Shown here piece by piece: positions 9,516 through 20,540 of a stretch of 64,000 nucleotides of DNA. Both the position numbers and the translations under genes were made by a program. Numbering within the stretch: the first letter of the stretch is position 1; every line of letters begins with the position of its first letter. This stretch comes from Conoideocrella luteorostrata (taxonomy: Eukaryota > Ascomycota > Sordariomycetes > Hypocreales > Clavicipitaceae): NCBI GenBank assembly GCA_032433595.1, contig JASWJB010000005.1, forward strand, positions 1 through 64,000, written 5' to 3'. The notes under the pieces are model-generated. The model made no database searches, was not told the origin of the DNA, and saw nothing but the letters and a program-made list of their open reading frames with translations.

Positions 9516-12500
9516 ATGTCTTTGAATGGCATCTTGGAGTGGCAGGCCATAGTTGCTCTTCGCAGCTATTTGATCTTTACCCTGCCCGGTGATAATAGGC
9601 GGTCCGACCCCTACCCGCTGGAAGCCGCTGATATCTCAGGTGATAACGCGGAGGAAAGCTTTGAGTTTGAGCTAACGAGGGTCTTTGTCCGCCAAGATCC
9701 CCCGCTCCAGGTTGGAGATGCATGGGTGAATGACTGCCATCCAAAGCTTGTCAAGCTGGTGACCCTCCTCGATTCTCTGGTGAGAAGCGTGCAAAGGTAT
9801 CATTCCGGGCGGTGCAGCCAACTCAGCACCAAGTACACACGACTGGGGGATCTTCTCGAACATCTCGAAGCTACCAAGGTACCGTTAAATCTGATCAATG
9901 GCCCCCTCGGTCCGGCTTTCGACATGCCAAAGAGAGATATGGTTGAAAGACACCTCAAGACCGTTCAAGATGTCAATTTTCTTCTTGATTCATTGCTGCT
10001 TTCACAAAAGAGGACAGAAGAGTTTGAGAGTTTGGTACCAGCTGTAGCTACCCCCGAGCCCTTGGATGACAGCGTACGGGAGTACGCAACCGCAGCCTTT
10101 AATGCCATTTTTGGGCAACTGAAGCGCTGTAATCCAGAACATAGCGTAATGCTTTATCTCCGGAGTCAACAAGATGATAGTCTTGGGACGCCGAAAGCCT
10201 CTCTTGACCTGTTTTTCTCTTCATGCGTAGATCGTCATGTTTGGCAGGAGATTCAATGTGGTGAGCGCGAGTATGTTCATCGTCCCTAACCCCTGTCCAC
10301 CCCTCCGCCCTTCTACAACACATCTTCTCCCCTACTGAACGGCGCATTATGCTAATGATCGAACCCACAGGAACCTCGAGCTTGGCCCTCGAGAAGTTAA
10401 GGACCTCTGCCGGTTCATCAACGGCGCGAAGAAGCAGGGTCGCATAATACACGTAGCGGGGGAGGAGATTCAAAACATCACACAGACCCCTCCGCACGCA
10501 CGCCACCCCCGGGACGCTCCAAGCAAGTCACTCCGCTCGCTGATTCTGGGTGACGCGTTCAAGCCGCTTGATGTTGACCATGTGGTCTCGGTTCGGTTCA
10601 GTAGGGTCGAGAAGAGGAAACTCGCCGTGGATATCGCCAGCTCCCTTTCCCGTCTACTTGGGTCGCAATGGGTTGGCGAGGGCTGGTGCTCCAAGGATTT
10701 ATTTTTCTTGGGTAACAAGGTTGATCAGTCGAGATCAAATACACCGTTTGGCCCATACATTACTTGTTCAGCCGCAGGGCCACCATCGGACAACCTCGAG
10801 CGCTGGCGACCGAACTTGGGCGACCCGCCGATACTTCTCTTCCTCGCAAAGCTCCTGCTCGAAATTGATCTTGGAAAGGACTTAGACGACAGTATTGATG
10901 AGGCGTTGAAAAAAGACCCGAACGAGGATATTTGGTTCCTCTTGTCGGAAATCAAAGGGAAATACAATCCCGATCTTGAATACAGCGATGCCATTGAGTA
11001 TTGCCTCAATTATCACATGAAACGTCAAGCGAAACTCGAGCTTGGGGAAATCTCTGGAACGGCAAGCCAATGGTCTGAGTGGGATAGAACGTATATTCGG
11101 GGCGTTATCAAGAAACTCGCAAAACCTGCGACGGAGGCCCCGGAGGCGGACCCGGAGCCCAAATCTAGCAAGAAACGCCAGAAGGGTAGGTGGTGGATGG
11201 GCCACATAATAAATCCTGCCTCGGAAGCTTATTCCCCCCCGGCCAGCTTGTTCGAGGTGCCACCAACGACAATGAGCTACTATAGCTGTGATTCTGTTCT
11301 AGCAGACTCACTAGAGCCTGCTACTTCGTTGGGCCCGAGCAGGTCCGGCTCGACTTATCCCACCACGGTCAACTTCGAGCGGCGGACACAAAGCCCTTCT
11401 AAGGACCTAGCGGCCGCGGCGTGTCATCCCATTCCTGCTAAAGGCTACGAGGCCAAACCCAATGCTGAACTACAGATGCTACAACCCTCCAGGAACATTT
11501 CACCCATCATAGGCGGGTGGCTTGATGGCGCAGACCAGTCGGTGGCGTCGGCCGAGGACCCCTTGAAATCTCCGACTTCTGCGCTAGGGATGACGGAAGG
11601 TGACAAAATCGGCGTTTTATTTGACGCAACAGAGTTTCATGTGCTTCATGATCACCTAAAAGAGTGAGAATTCTAACCTTAACATTGTCGTTGACGTGAA
11701 CGCCCAGATTGCTCACATTATAGTACAGCGGACATAAGCAAGCCGAAGAGTATTGGGAGTTAATGAGGGACTTCAACAAGAAGCACTTCCTACCATCTCC
11801 AGATACCATGCTGACTGACGAGATAGACATGACCGGAACCAATGAGCAAACCGTGAAGAACCGCGGGGTAAAGCTTGCTCTGATCGACACGGGGTTGGAT
11901 ATCAATGATTCCCTCATAAAAATCGAAATGGAGCGAGGGAGAATTAAGTGTCGCAGCTGGGTTAAGGAGGATATTAGCGACTCGTGCGGTCACGGGACAC
12001 ATCTTGTGCGGCTCGTGCTACAGGTCAGCAAGTCCACAGACATCCTCATGGCAAAGGTTTCAGACAGAGAGTCATTCTCGCCTAGAATTACGCAGAACAT
12101 AGTCGAGGTAAGATTGCTACAGCGCGGGCTCCCACGAAAAGGTTATGCCCCAAAAGTACTGGGGTTTGGTTCCCTACTAACTAGAATGCATTCCGCGCAC
12201 AGGCGATTCAGTGGGCCGTAAAGGAAGACGCAGATATAATTTCGCTGTCATTGGGCTTCAAAAACGAAGTCAAACCCATCAACGACGCCATCGACGAGGC
12301 TCTTAGACCGAGGGTCAAGACTGGGGACGCACGACCCAGGCTCATATTTGCAGCAGCCGCCAACTGGGGCTTTAACCGGCCCTTGGCCTTCCCGGCGTGC
12401 AAGAAGGGTGTCATTTGTGTCTACGCCACGTTTGGCAATGGCTACGACGGACGGCTCGGCCCCAAGCAGGACGATTCCGTGAAAAACTTCCCGATAGGCA

Positions 12501-12832
12501 CGCTAGGAGTTACCATCGAGTCGCGATGGAAAGGGAAGGCGGTGTGGCTAAAGGGGACATCATACGCCACTCCGATTGCCTCCGCGGTCGCGGCAAACGT
12601 ACTGGAGTTTGCGCGGCGGAATCTGGACGCGCAGGTGCAGAGCGAGCTCGAACGGTTTCGAGGTATGAAAGCGGTGCTAGCGCTCATGTGCAAAGACTGC
12701 GACAGCAAGTCGTATCGGTACTGTGCACCATGGGTGCTCTACGAGAAGATCGTCAACAACGAGAAAATCAGCACTACGGAGCAGATCCTTAAGGCGATTC
12801 GACACGAGATTGAGGAGCTCGACTACTTGTAG
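9516..12832 (+). CDS. DUF7580 plus subtilisin-like serine protease (HET-Q2-like)
   Basis: Four exons, 9516-10270, 10371-11663, 11729-12107 and 12203-12832, give 1018 residues; all phases close. Introns start GTATGT, GTGAGA and GTAAGA and end CACAG, TACAG and CACAG. The N-terminal half carries a helical domain and then a region (about 290-400, VEKRKLAVDIASSLSRLLGS, GWCSKDLFFLG) characteristic of the fungal DUF7580 family often fused to subtilases. The C-terminal peptidase S8 domain (about 730-1000) has a complete triad: Asp736 in ALIDTGLD, His771 in CGHGTH, Ser929 in GTSYATP. The oxyanion Asn863 lies in AAANWG. No signal peptide is seen, so it is cytoplasmic. In Podospora, HET-Q2, an intracellular subtilase, cleaves the linked gasdermin HET-Q1; this gene is the natural candidate for that role here. 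The intact triad implies an active enzyme, and the N-terminal half is probably regulatory. The long low-complexity linker (about 500-680) is poorly conserved in look. Confidence 0.88.
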
Positions 12833-15556
12833 AAACTGAGGTAGGGGAACTTTCGGACTCCCGGTCGGAGGCAGAGAGTTGCTAGTTCCTAGTTGGATAT
12901 ATCGGGAAACGGGAAAGCCGGCAATTCTTGCGTCATGTACCTTCATAAGCAATTTTGCAACAGTGGAAATCGGCAGAAATAGAAGGGTTTGAATTGAATC
13001 GATGGCTAAAGTGAACGAATAGACTAAAGAGTGACGAATGAAGACGACGATGATGCCTCTGCTGAAGAGCTCTGTAATCCTCCTATATATTGTCCTTCAG
13101 CAGTCGGAACATTCCTCGAGTTTAGTTGCCTAAGGCCTTCATTCCTAGATATCATACCACCTGCTTCCATTATCTCGCAAGCCTAGCTATTTACGGCCTC
13201 GGGATTTTCCGAAAGAGCTACTCTAATCTCAACAGCAATGTGATGTAGAGTATATATGAGGGCATTGAGCCTCTGGATCATCAGAATATTCAATATGCAA
13301 CAGGGCAGCGCAGCCTCGTTTCTGGGTTCGAAGTTTGATTATGACGTACGTGCCTAACCTAAGTGACCAAGAAAGAGAGACAAGCACACCACCGAAAGAA
13401 ATGCTGGAGCCAGCGTCAGGTCGTACTAGGCAGCATATTCTGGCTTCCAGACATGTTCGCAGCTGTACTCTTACTGTTGGAACAATTAACCGCTCGACCA
13501 CTGGAGCAAAAGTATGGCCTATCACAGGTTTCTTCAGTGGCTGCAATTAGAGCCTACATTCAATGCGCGACGCTTCACTACATCTTCACCAAGGGAAGCC
13601 GATATTAGCCGTTCATAAAATTGCCCAGACGGAATGGGACCTCAACACGACATTAATCCGTATCGGTACTCTTAATCCTCAGGTTTTCATGGTCCGTAGA
13701 GCCTGCTTGCACACGCCTGACGCTACATCCCATCCCTATATGGCGGTCTTGAAATAAGTATTAGCAATTGCGCAATACGAGGCCCTGATGCCGCCGAAAT
13801 TATTGACCCCCTAGGTGCAGGGAAAGCTTCGGATTCGTTGACGATGCTGCTGCTGACGATGCTACTAATAAACGTATTATTGCCTATAATGCTGCTGATA
13901 ATTTTACTACTATCTTATGTGACTCTTTTTTTACCCCGGGGGCCGCCTGCGGCGAGCTTATGCCTACGGCGGGCTTCTTCTATAGCAGAATCCGCAGAAT
14001 CTTACCGCCCTTTTCCCGTATCTGAGGGTTCTTTAGCACCACGTCTTCGCGATGCAATGCATCACGATACATCGCGAATTTCATCAAATAATAGCCGAAC
14101 GAATTAACAAATTGGAAAAATTAGAGACAGGCAGAAAAAACTAGAGACCGCAGGTGCCAGCTCATTAAAGATGCAAAACGGGAAGCTACGCTTCTCCCTG
14201 CTCTTGCCCTCGCCTTGCCTAATCGCAAATCTTAGGCAAAGCTCCGCTTTCCCTCATTAACACCGCCATTGTCATGGCCGTGGAATAACCCGAACGCCTT
14301 AACGGTTTTGCCCCAAGTTGATTCGCGAACATTACGCAAATTGCTGGGAAATTAAACGGTGACGCAAGGGCCTACGGTTGGGCTCCATGCAGCCACGCTG
14401 GACAATGTGGACAATGGCAATGGCTGCACTGTCGAATGGATCAGGAAACAGAAACGGGAGAACATACACTCCACTTCACTAGCTCACTGCATTTTTTAAC
14501 GGCCCTGCATGCAGAGTAGCTTAAATACCGTTTAGGAAGAATAATAGCTTAATATTGATAGCTGAGGTACGGAGTAGTTACGGTCCTGGGCGTTCTTGAA
14601 CGAGGCTTACAGTGGCCACAAGATGGTTTATTAGGATAGTGTTCGTACCTAACCGTGGTTGTTATATAAAAAGCAAAACCCATTTCAGTGTGCCATCTTT
14701 TGTATGATTTTTTGTTGACCCAAAGCACACACCCACCACAACGTACTATGGTGTCGAACACAACACCACTAATGCAATTTCATTTCAGTAAATGAATTAG
14801 CTTAGAGCCCAAAACAATTCGCATGGATCTCTTATTTAGCGAGATCAAATGGATGAGAAGTTCCATACGATGTTATAGAATGCGACCAGTCGTCAACAAA
14901 GCAATCAAGACACAATAGGCGCATGAACTGCTTCCGGCCGGCGATGAAGGACTTTCGTAGGAATGGGTTTGCATTAATTGGAGACAAGTTTGATGATATT
15001 GTAACCGGCGAGCAATTGGACATATTGTTTACACAGAGCCGTGCTGGTTGCCTCACTGCCTTCATGAGATTCTAGTAACGTCGATAATGTACGGGTCGTA
15101 ACAAATTTATACTCAGGTTCGAAAAGCCAGGTATCATAAATATAGACGCATTTACAAATGGCTAGCAGGTTATATCTAATGCAAGTTAAGGAGGAAAAGG
15201 AGTAATGGGCTAGACTCGTAGGTACCCGGCCGTCAGTGATAGCTTCAATTTAGTGACTGTTTTGTCTTGAACTTAATTCCCTAACCTGGTTTTCCGAAAG
15301 TCGTAAGTTTATTTGCCTATAATAGTCTAATTCTATTAAAAGCTCTTGTCCTCAGTGCTCTGGTAGTCTATTCTGTTGGCCACTAAACCAGTCAGTCATG
15401 TTATCTAACAGAGCAATTGCATAAAAGCCAGACTAATTCAAAATAAAAGTTCCCGGATCGCATATTTCGAAGTGATAGCGAAAAGGCAGTGAATTGAGCA
15501 ATCTGAAAGCTTCCCAACGTATATAAGTACCGGGTAGTCCTATTAGTGTGCTAGGA
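12833..15556. other. Intergenic between subtilase and NLR, no supported gene
   Basis: This 2.7-kb stretch has only short frames. An AT-rich, trinucleotide-like run lies near 13840-13930. A GC-rich block follows (about 13938-14300), with CGCGATGCAATGCATCACGATACATCGCG showing inverted symmetry. It may be a mobile-element relic, but no ends or coding remnants were found. Confidence 0.5.
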
Positions 15557-18500
15557 TTAACATAGGTACTCACTACAAGGCTGAACAAGTAAACTCCTGC
15601 TTCCGCATATTGATGGGATGCCCAACGGCCGCACTTGGTCGATTAAAGTCTTCATGTATTTATACTCATTATGAATTGGAACACGAAAAATTTTTCCTGG
15701 CTTGTTAATGCAGAAATGGCCGTTATGAATATACCAACTCAACTGATTGTCGAAGCTTTTTTGGAGTATGATCCTAAATAAGGATTTTGGGTAATTTTTT
15801 TTAAAAAGGCTGCAATAGACCTCTTCGTGCCTCTGCAGAATATCATCAGCAATATTTCGAACGCTCTCATTCTCATTCTCGTCTAGAAGCCGTGCTATTA
15901 TGTTCCGTAGGACCTCTTTCGGTAATTTCGATCGACTACCTAGAGATTTAATAGCAGCCTTTCGAACACTGCTCTCTTTATCCTGAAGTTGTGCCGCCAC
16001 GGCCTTTAATATTTCCTTTGGTAATGCTGATCGGCTGCCTAGAGATTTAACAGCAGCCCATTGAATACTGCTCTCTTTATCCTGAAGCCGTGCCACCACC
16101 GCCGCGAGTATTCCCTCTGGCAGCACTGATTGACTGCCTAGAGATTTAACAGCAGCCCTTCGAACACTGCTATCTTTATCCTGAAGCCGTGCCGCTACCG
16201 CCGTGAGTATTTCCTTTGGCAGCACTAATTGGCTGCTTAGAGATTCAACAGCAGTCCTTCGAACACTGCTATCTTTATCCTGAAGTCGTGCCGCCACGGC
16301 CGCGAGTATTCCCTCTGGCAACGCTGATCGGCTGCCTAGAGATCTAACAGCAGCCCATCGAACACCGCTATCTTTATCCTGAAGTCGTGCCGCCACGGCC
16401 GCGAGTATTCTCTCTGGCAACGCTAATCGGCTGCCTAGAGATCCAACAGCAGCCTCCCGAACACCGCTATCTTTATCCTGAAGTCTTGCCGCCACGGCCG
16501 TGAGTATTCTCTCTGGCAGCGCTGATCGTCTGCCTAGATATCCAACAGCAGCCTTTCGAACACCGCTATCTTTATCCTGAAGTCGTGCCGCCACGGCCGT
16601 GAGTATTCCCTCTGGCAACGCTGATCGTCTGCCTAGAGATCCAACAGCAGCCTCCCGAACATCGCTATCTTTATCCTGAAGTCGTGCCACCACGGCCGTG
16701 AGTATTCCCTCTGGCAACGCTGATCGGCTGCCTAGAGATCTAACAGCAGCCTCCCGAACATCGCTATCTTTATCCTGAAGTCGTGCCGCCACGGCCGTGA
16801 GTATTCTCCCCGGCAGCGCTAATTGGCTGCCTAGAGATTCAACAGCAGCCCATCGAATACAATAGTCTTTATCCTGAAGTCGTGCCGCCACGGCCGTGAG
16901 TATTCCCTCTGGCAGCGCTAATTGGCTACCTAGAAATTTAACAGCAGCCTCTCGAATATTATTATCTTTATCCTGAAGTTGTGCCGCTATGACCGCGAGT
17001 ATTCCCTCTGGCAGCGCTGATCGGCTGCTTAGAGATTCAACAGCAGCCCATCGAACATTATTATCTTTATCCTGAAGTCGTGCCGCCACGGCCGCGAGTA
17101 TTCCCTCTGATAACGTCGATCGGCTGCCTAGAGATATAACAGCAGCCTTTCGAACACTGTTATCTTTATCCTGAAGTCGTGCCACCACGGCCGTGAGTAT
17201 TCCCTCTGGCAACATTGATCGGCTGTGCAGGACTCGAACGGCAGAGCTTTGAACGACTCCATACTTGCTCTGTAAGCCCTTTATCATAGCGGCAAGGATA
17301 TTTGCCGATAATGTGGATTGGGTCTCAAGGATAGTAGAGGCTGAATACTGGATATGCCGGCTCTCACCCTCAGCCAGTATCTGGTCTGTCACAATCGAGA
17401 GGATCTCCTCTGGCAAGGTCGATATGCCGCCCAGGGCTTGTAAGGCTTTGGCTCTCACATTCTCACGCTTGTCTTGAAACCATAAGGCCGTTTGCATAAT
17501 ATTGTTCGGCGAAAGGTTGGCACGATACGAAAGCGAGTCCAGAATTATTTCTATAACGTCAGACCCCTCACTGAAGGCAGTGAATAATGCCTGTTCGGGA
17601 AATTCCTCCTCTCTTGCTAGCCTTGCACTACTATTATATCTGCATTCGAAAAGCAACCACTCGGACAGACTTTGTTCCACGTCTCCTCGAATTCGTAAGT
17701 TCTTCGATACTTCGCTTAGGCAATGCATGACCAGTCTTTGATGCGTAGGACCCAAAAGGTCAAGCGGTTCTTGGTTGATGAAATCAAGAAATGAGTCAGC
17801 CTGGTTTTTTGCGTCCCACAAGCCCGCGACAAAGCGCCAGAATATGTCGTAGCGTGCTGTATACTTGTGTTTGTCAAGCAACCGAACAGGCTCGGTCTCT
17901 TCGGTCTTTTCGCTATTGAGATCCGTACATTTTAGTGGTCTCCCTGAATACCATTGTCGAATATAGTATCGAGCTGCAAAATACTCCAAAAAGGTCAAGT
18001 GTATGAAGTGGTAGTTTTGGTCCTTAAATTCTAATAATGGGTCAGATGCCCGCAAAAATGAAAGGTTTGGAAGAGTTTTGTTGAGTAGAATCTTTGGAGC
18101 CTTAAATTCCTTCGATATTACAGACCAATTTTCGGAAGTAAAGTCAGTCGCATCGTTATACAGCCCGGTAAACGCAAGACCTTCAAGGAGATAGAGTTCA
18201 TCTTCGACGAGGCTGGGAACATCCGAGACCGCAATTTGGCAAGATGTCAGCAACTCCCCGTCGTGCTTCTTCTCCAATCGCAAAATATCTTTCTTCCATA
18301 ATTGACGCTCGATAAGTCCGTACATGCTGGTCATGGTATCAGGTATGTCGTCAGGTTTCATGTCGTCCCAAGTGTAACATAGTGCATCTAGCTGAATTGG
18401 GATACGGACAAGACCCTGGATAAGCCAATGTTTTTGTAGAAATACCTGTATGTCTTGAACCTTTTTTAGGTTAATGTCATTTTTCTCTCGATTAGTAAAA

Positions 18501-20360
18501 GTTTTTTCGATGTAGTCGTTCACTTGGTCTGGGTAGAACCCAATTGTTTCTAGTTCGAGGTCTATGTCAAGTGAAGCCAAGCGTCCTGTCGAGGGTCGGG
18601 TCGTGATGATCACGTTCGGTTGTTTTAACAGCACCTTGAGGAATTGTGACATGGAGTCTTCGCGCTCGAGTTCCTGAGATACTTCATCCAGCCCGTCGAG
18701 AATAAACAAACTTCCACCGTTGCGGTCCTGTAGTGCTCGCCACATTTCTCTAGCAAGATTGCGGCCACCGTTCTGTCCACAAAAATACTCATGATAGAAC
18801 AGTTCCTCAAAATTGTATCCGGGAATCTGCCTTCTTTCCTGCAGTTTCAAATTCCGTAGAGGCACCCAAAGTACACGCTGGAATAGCTTGTTCCATTCGC
18901 CCCAGGTACCTTTACAGAATTCAGAAATAATTTTTTTACAAAGGGTAGTTTTCCCCACTCCTGCGCGCCCTCGAATCAAGATCCTCCTTGGTTTTACCCA
19001 GCCGCAATTAGGCTGTTCGCGTGTATTGAACATCTTCGCCAAATCGACTTGGATTGTCTCGTCCGGTGTTGTAACCCTTTGACGACTAAAGAGTGAAAAC
19101 GGTGAGGGCCCCGACGATAAGTTTGTTTCATCAGCCCTCTCGACGGATTTCTCCACAACAGAGAGATTAACATAGCATTGCTCCATGGGCAGAGAATGAC
19201 CCGAGAGTCGTTGTATCTTGAGTCTCTCCACAGTGTAGCAATTATCACGGATGCAGGCATCCGCCCTATCAAGCAATGTTGGTGCTCGAATCCCCTGAGC
19301 ATATTGTTCAACCTTCCCTGCCACTTTGATATAATCTGAATCGTCAGGGCCTGAGAACTTATTCATTCTTCCATGGGGTCTATCGAGTGGTAATGGATGG
19401 GGAACCATTTCCAGAGTGGCAGAGTCTTTATCAACCAGCTAACAAGTGTTAACAACTGTTCACTCTGTCGGAAAATATTTTGAGAGTGGCAATGGTGACA
19501 CCTACCCGTTTTGATCCGGATGATAGCCAAGGAATCTTGAATACATTTGTCACGCCCGTTTCATAAAAGGTCATTACCTCATAAGGATAATCTTTATCTC
19601 GACATAGTTTGGTAAAACTGCGCACGAGTTCGTCGTGATCGAACATTAAGCCTGTAACTCGGCCAAGCAACTTGTTCACCCTTTGGCCACGAATCGAGGC
19701 CCAAGTTCTCAGAACAAACTCTAAAATGCCGGTAGCGTCTTGGAGCGAGGTGCCTCTGAATGGTGTTGCAAGGAACACAACGGCGCGTGTGGCTCTTCTG
19801 ATCGAACGGTACTCGCAGTCGTCGTTGGCCATCACGAGCGACTTCATGAGGATGATACCGCCAAGACATGACGCAATGAAAATAATTGGCCGATCTTTTC
19901 TTGAGTGTCTGTTTATCCCATCGAGCAAGAGCCGCGCCAATTCCTCAATCTCCTTCTGGACTAGGTCCGATCGCTCGAATAGATCAGAGGGCCAGTCGCA
20001 AGTGAAAATGCGAGCACGCCCAACTTTGTGCGGTAGCATGTCATCATCGGCTAGCCAGTGAACATTTTTGGGCGGACTTTTGGACTTCCAAATCCATGTA
20101 TCTGGGGACCCCGTGTCTAGGCCATGAATGGCAATGATGTCGATGTCGGTGTCGGGGTCGGGGTCGGGGTCGGGGTCGGCGGAAGCATTCTGGGGATGTA
20201 TCTGGACAAGATTAACACCTTTGCTATATGTGTTATTTGTTTGCGAAGATCGGCAGATTGAAGACGGGTAACGGCTTCGTCTCGAACGTCGGATGAGCAG
20301 CGCAGTTACCAGAACGACCACGAAGGCTTTGATCGCACCTAGAATGGTCTCTGTCGCCAT
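15557..20360 (-). CDS. NLR: SesB-like hydrolase - NACHT - HEAT repeats
   Basis: Two exons, 20360-19506 and 19438-15557, give 1578 residues. The 67-nt intron (GTAGGT...GTTAG) restores the SesB motif LVDKDSATLE...NKFSGPDD across the junction. The start is the first ATG (MATETILGA); a frame upstream lacks ATG. Order of parts: an N-terminal hydrophobic helix (about 7-22) followed by RRSRRSR, a likely membrane anchor; an Asp-Pro repeat; a SesB-like alpha/beta-hydrolase (about 85-325) with AIHGL and FIASCLGG, where the usual nucleophile Ser of HSLGG is Cys; NACHT with Walker A GRAGVGKTT (about 442-450), Walker B LFILDGLDE (about 529-537) and TTRPS; a winged/helical region; then about 16 HEAT units, 13 of them nearly identical. 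In fungi such NLRs trigger cell death upon ligand binding by the repeats. It follows the subtilase tail-to-tail, with 2.7 kb between. Confidence 0.9.
15880..17250 (-). repeat. 99-bp coding tandem repeat (HEAT array of the NLR)
   Basis: About 13-14 consecutive 99-bp units, each encoding a 33-residue HEAT unit of the form ILTAVAARLQDKD-xx-VR-x-AAV-xx-LGS-xx-ALPEG. Adjacent units around 16568-16766 differ at only about 4 of 99 bases by eye. Differences cluster at fixed places: the residue after VR (K, W, E or R), the pair before it (NS, NN, YC, SD, SG, SS), and the pairs after AAV and LGS. Two more degenerate units lie upstream (about 17250-17450) and one downstream. This is the pattern of unit exchange by recombination with selection on surface positions. 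Confidence 0.92.
20146..20178. repeat. GTCGGG hexamer microsatellite inside the NLR exon 1
   Basis: Perfect and near-perfect GTCGGG hexamers encode, on the minus strand, an Asp-Pro repeat (DPDPDPDPDTD) directly before the first strand of the SesB-like hydrolase. Because the unit is 6 bp, copy changes keep the frame and would only lengthen this linker. Confidence 0.85.
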
Positions 20361-20423
20361 GATCGTGGCTTCTTCCCTCGCGTACGTCTTTGCCGGCGGC
20401 AAACAAAGCAGAAAGCCTATAGG

Positions 20424-20540
20424 TGATGAAAGTCACAAAAAAGCTGATGATTCTCGCCGAATAGACTTGCAGAACGCGTATCGGCGATGAAAGTCACAAA
20501 AAAGCTGATGATTTTCGCCAAATAGACTTGCTGAACGCGC
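20424..20540. repeat. 62-bp tandem duplication upstream of the NLR start
   Basis: Two head-to-tail copies begin at 20424 and 20486. Both read GATGAAAGTCACAAAAAAGC and continue through ATAGACTTGC(A/T)GAACGCG. A few substitutions separate them. They sit 64 bp upstream of the NLR ATG, so they lie in its 5' UTR or core promoter. Confidence 0.9.

Noticed and set aside
13938..14300. GC-rich block with inverted symmetry, possible transposon relic
   Set aside because: No terminal repeats, target-site duplication or coding remnant was found.
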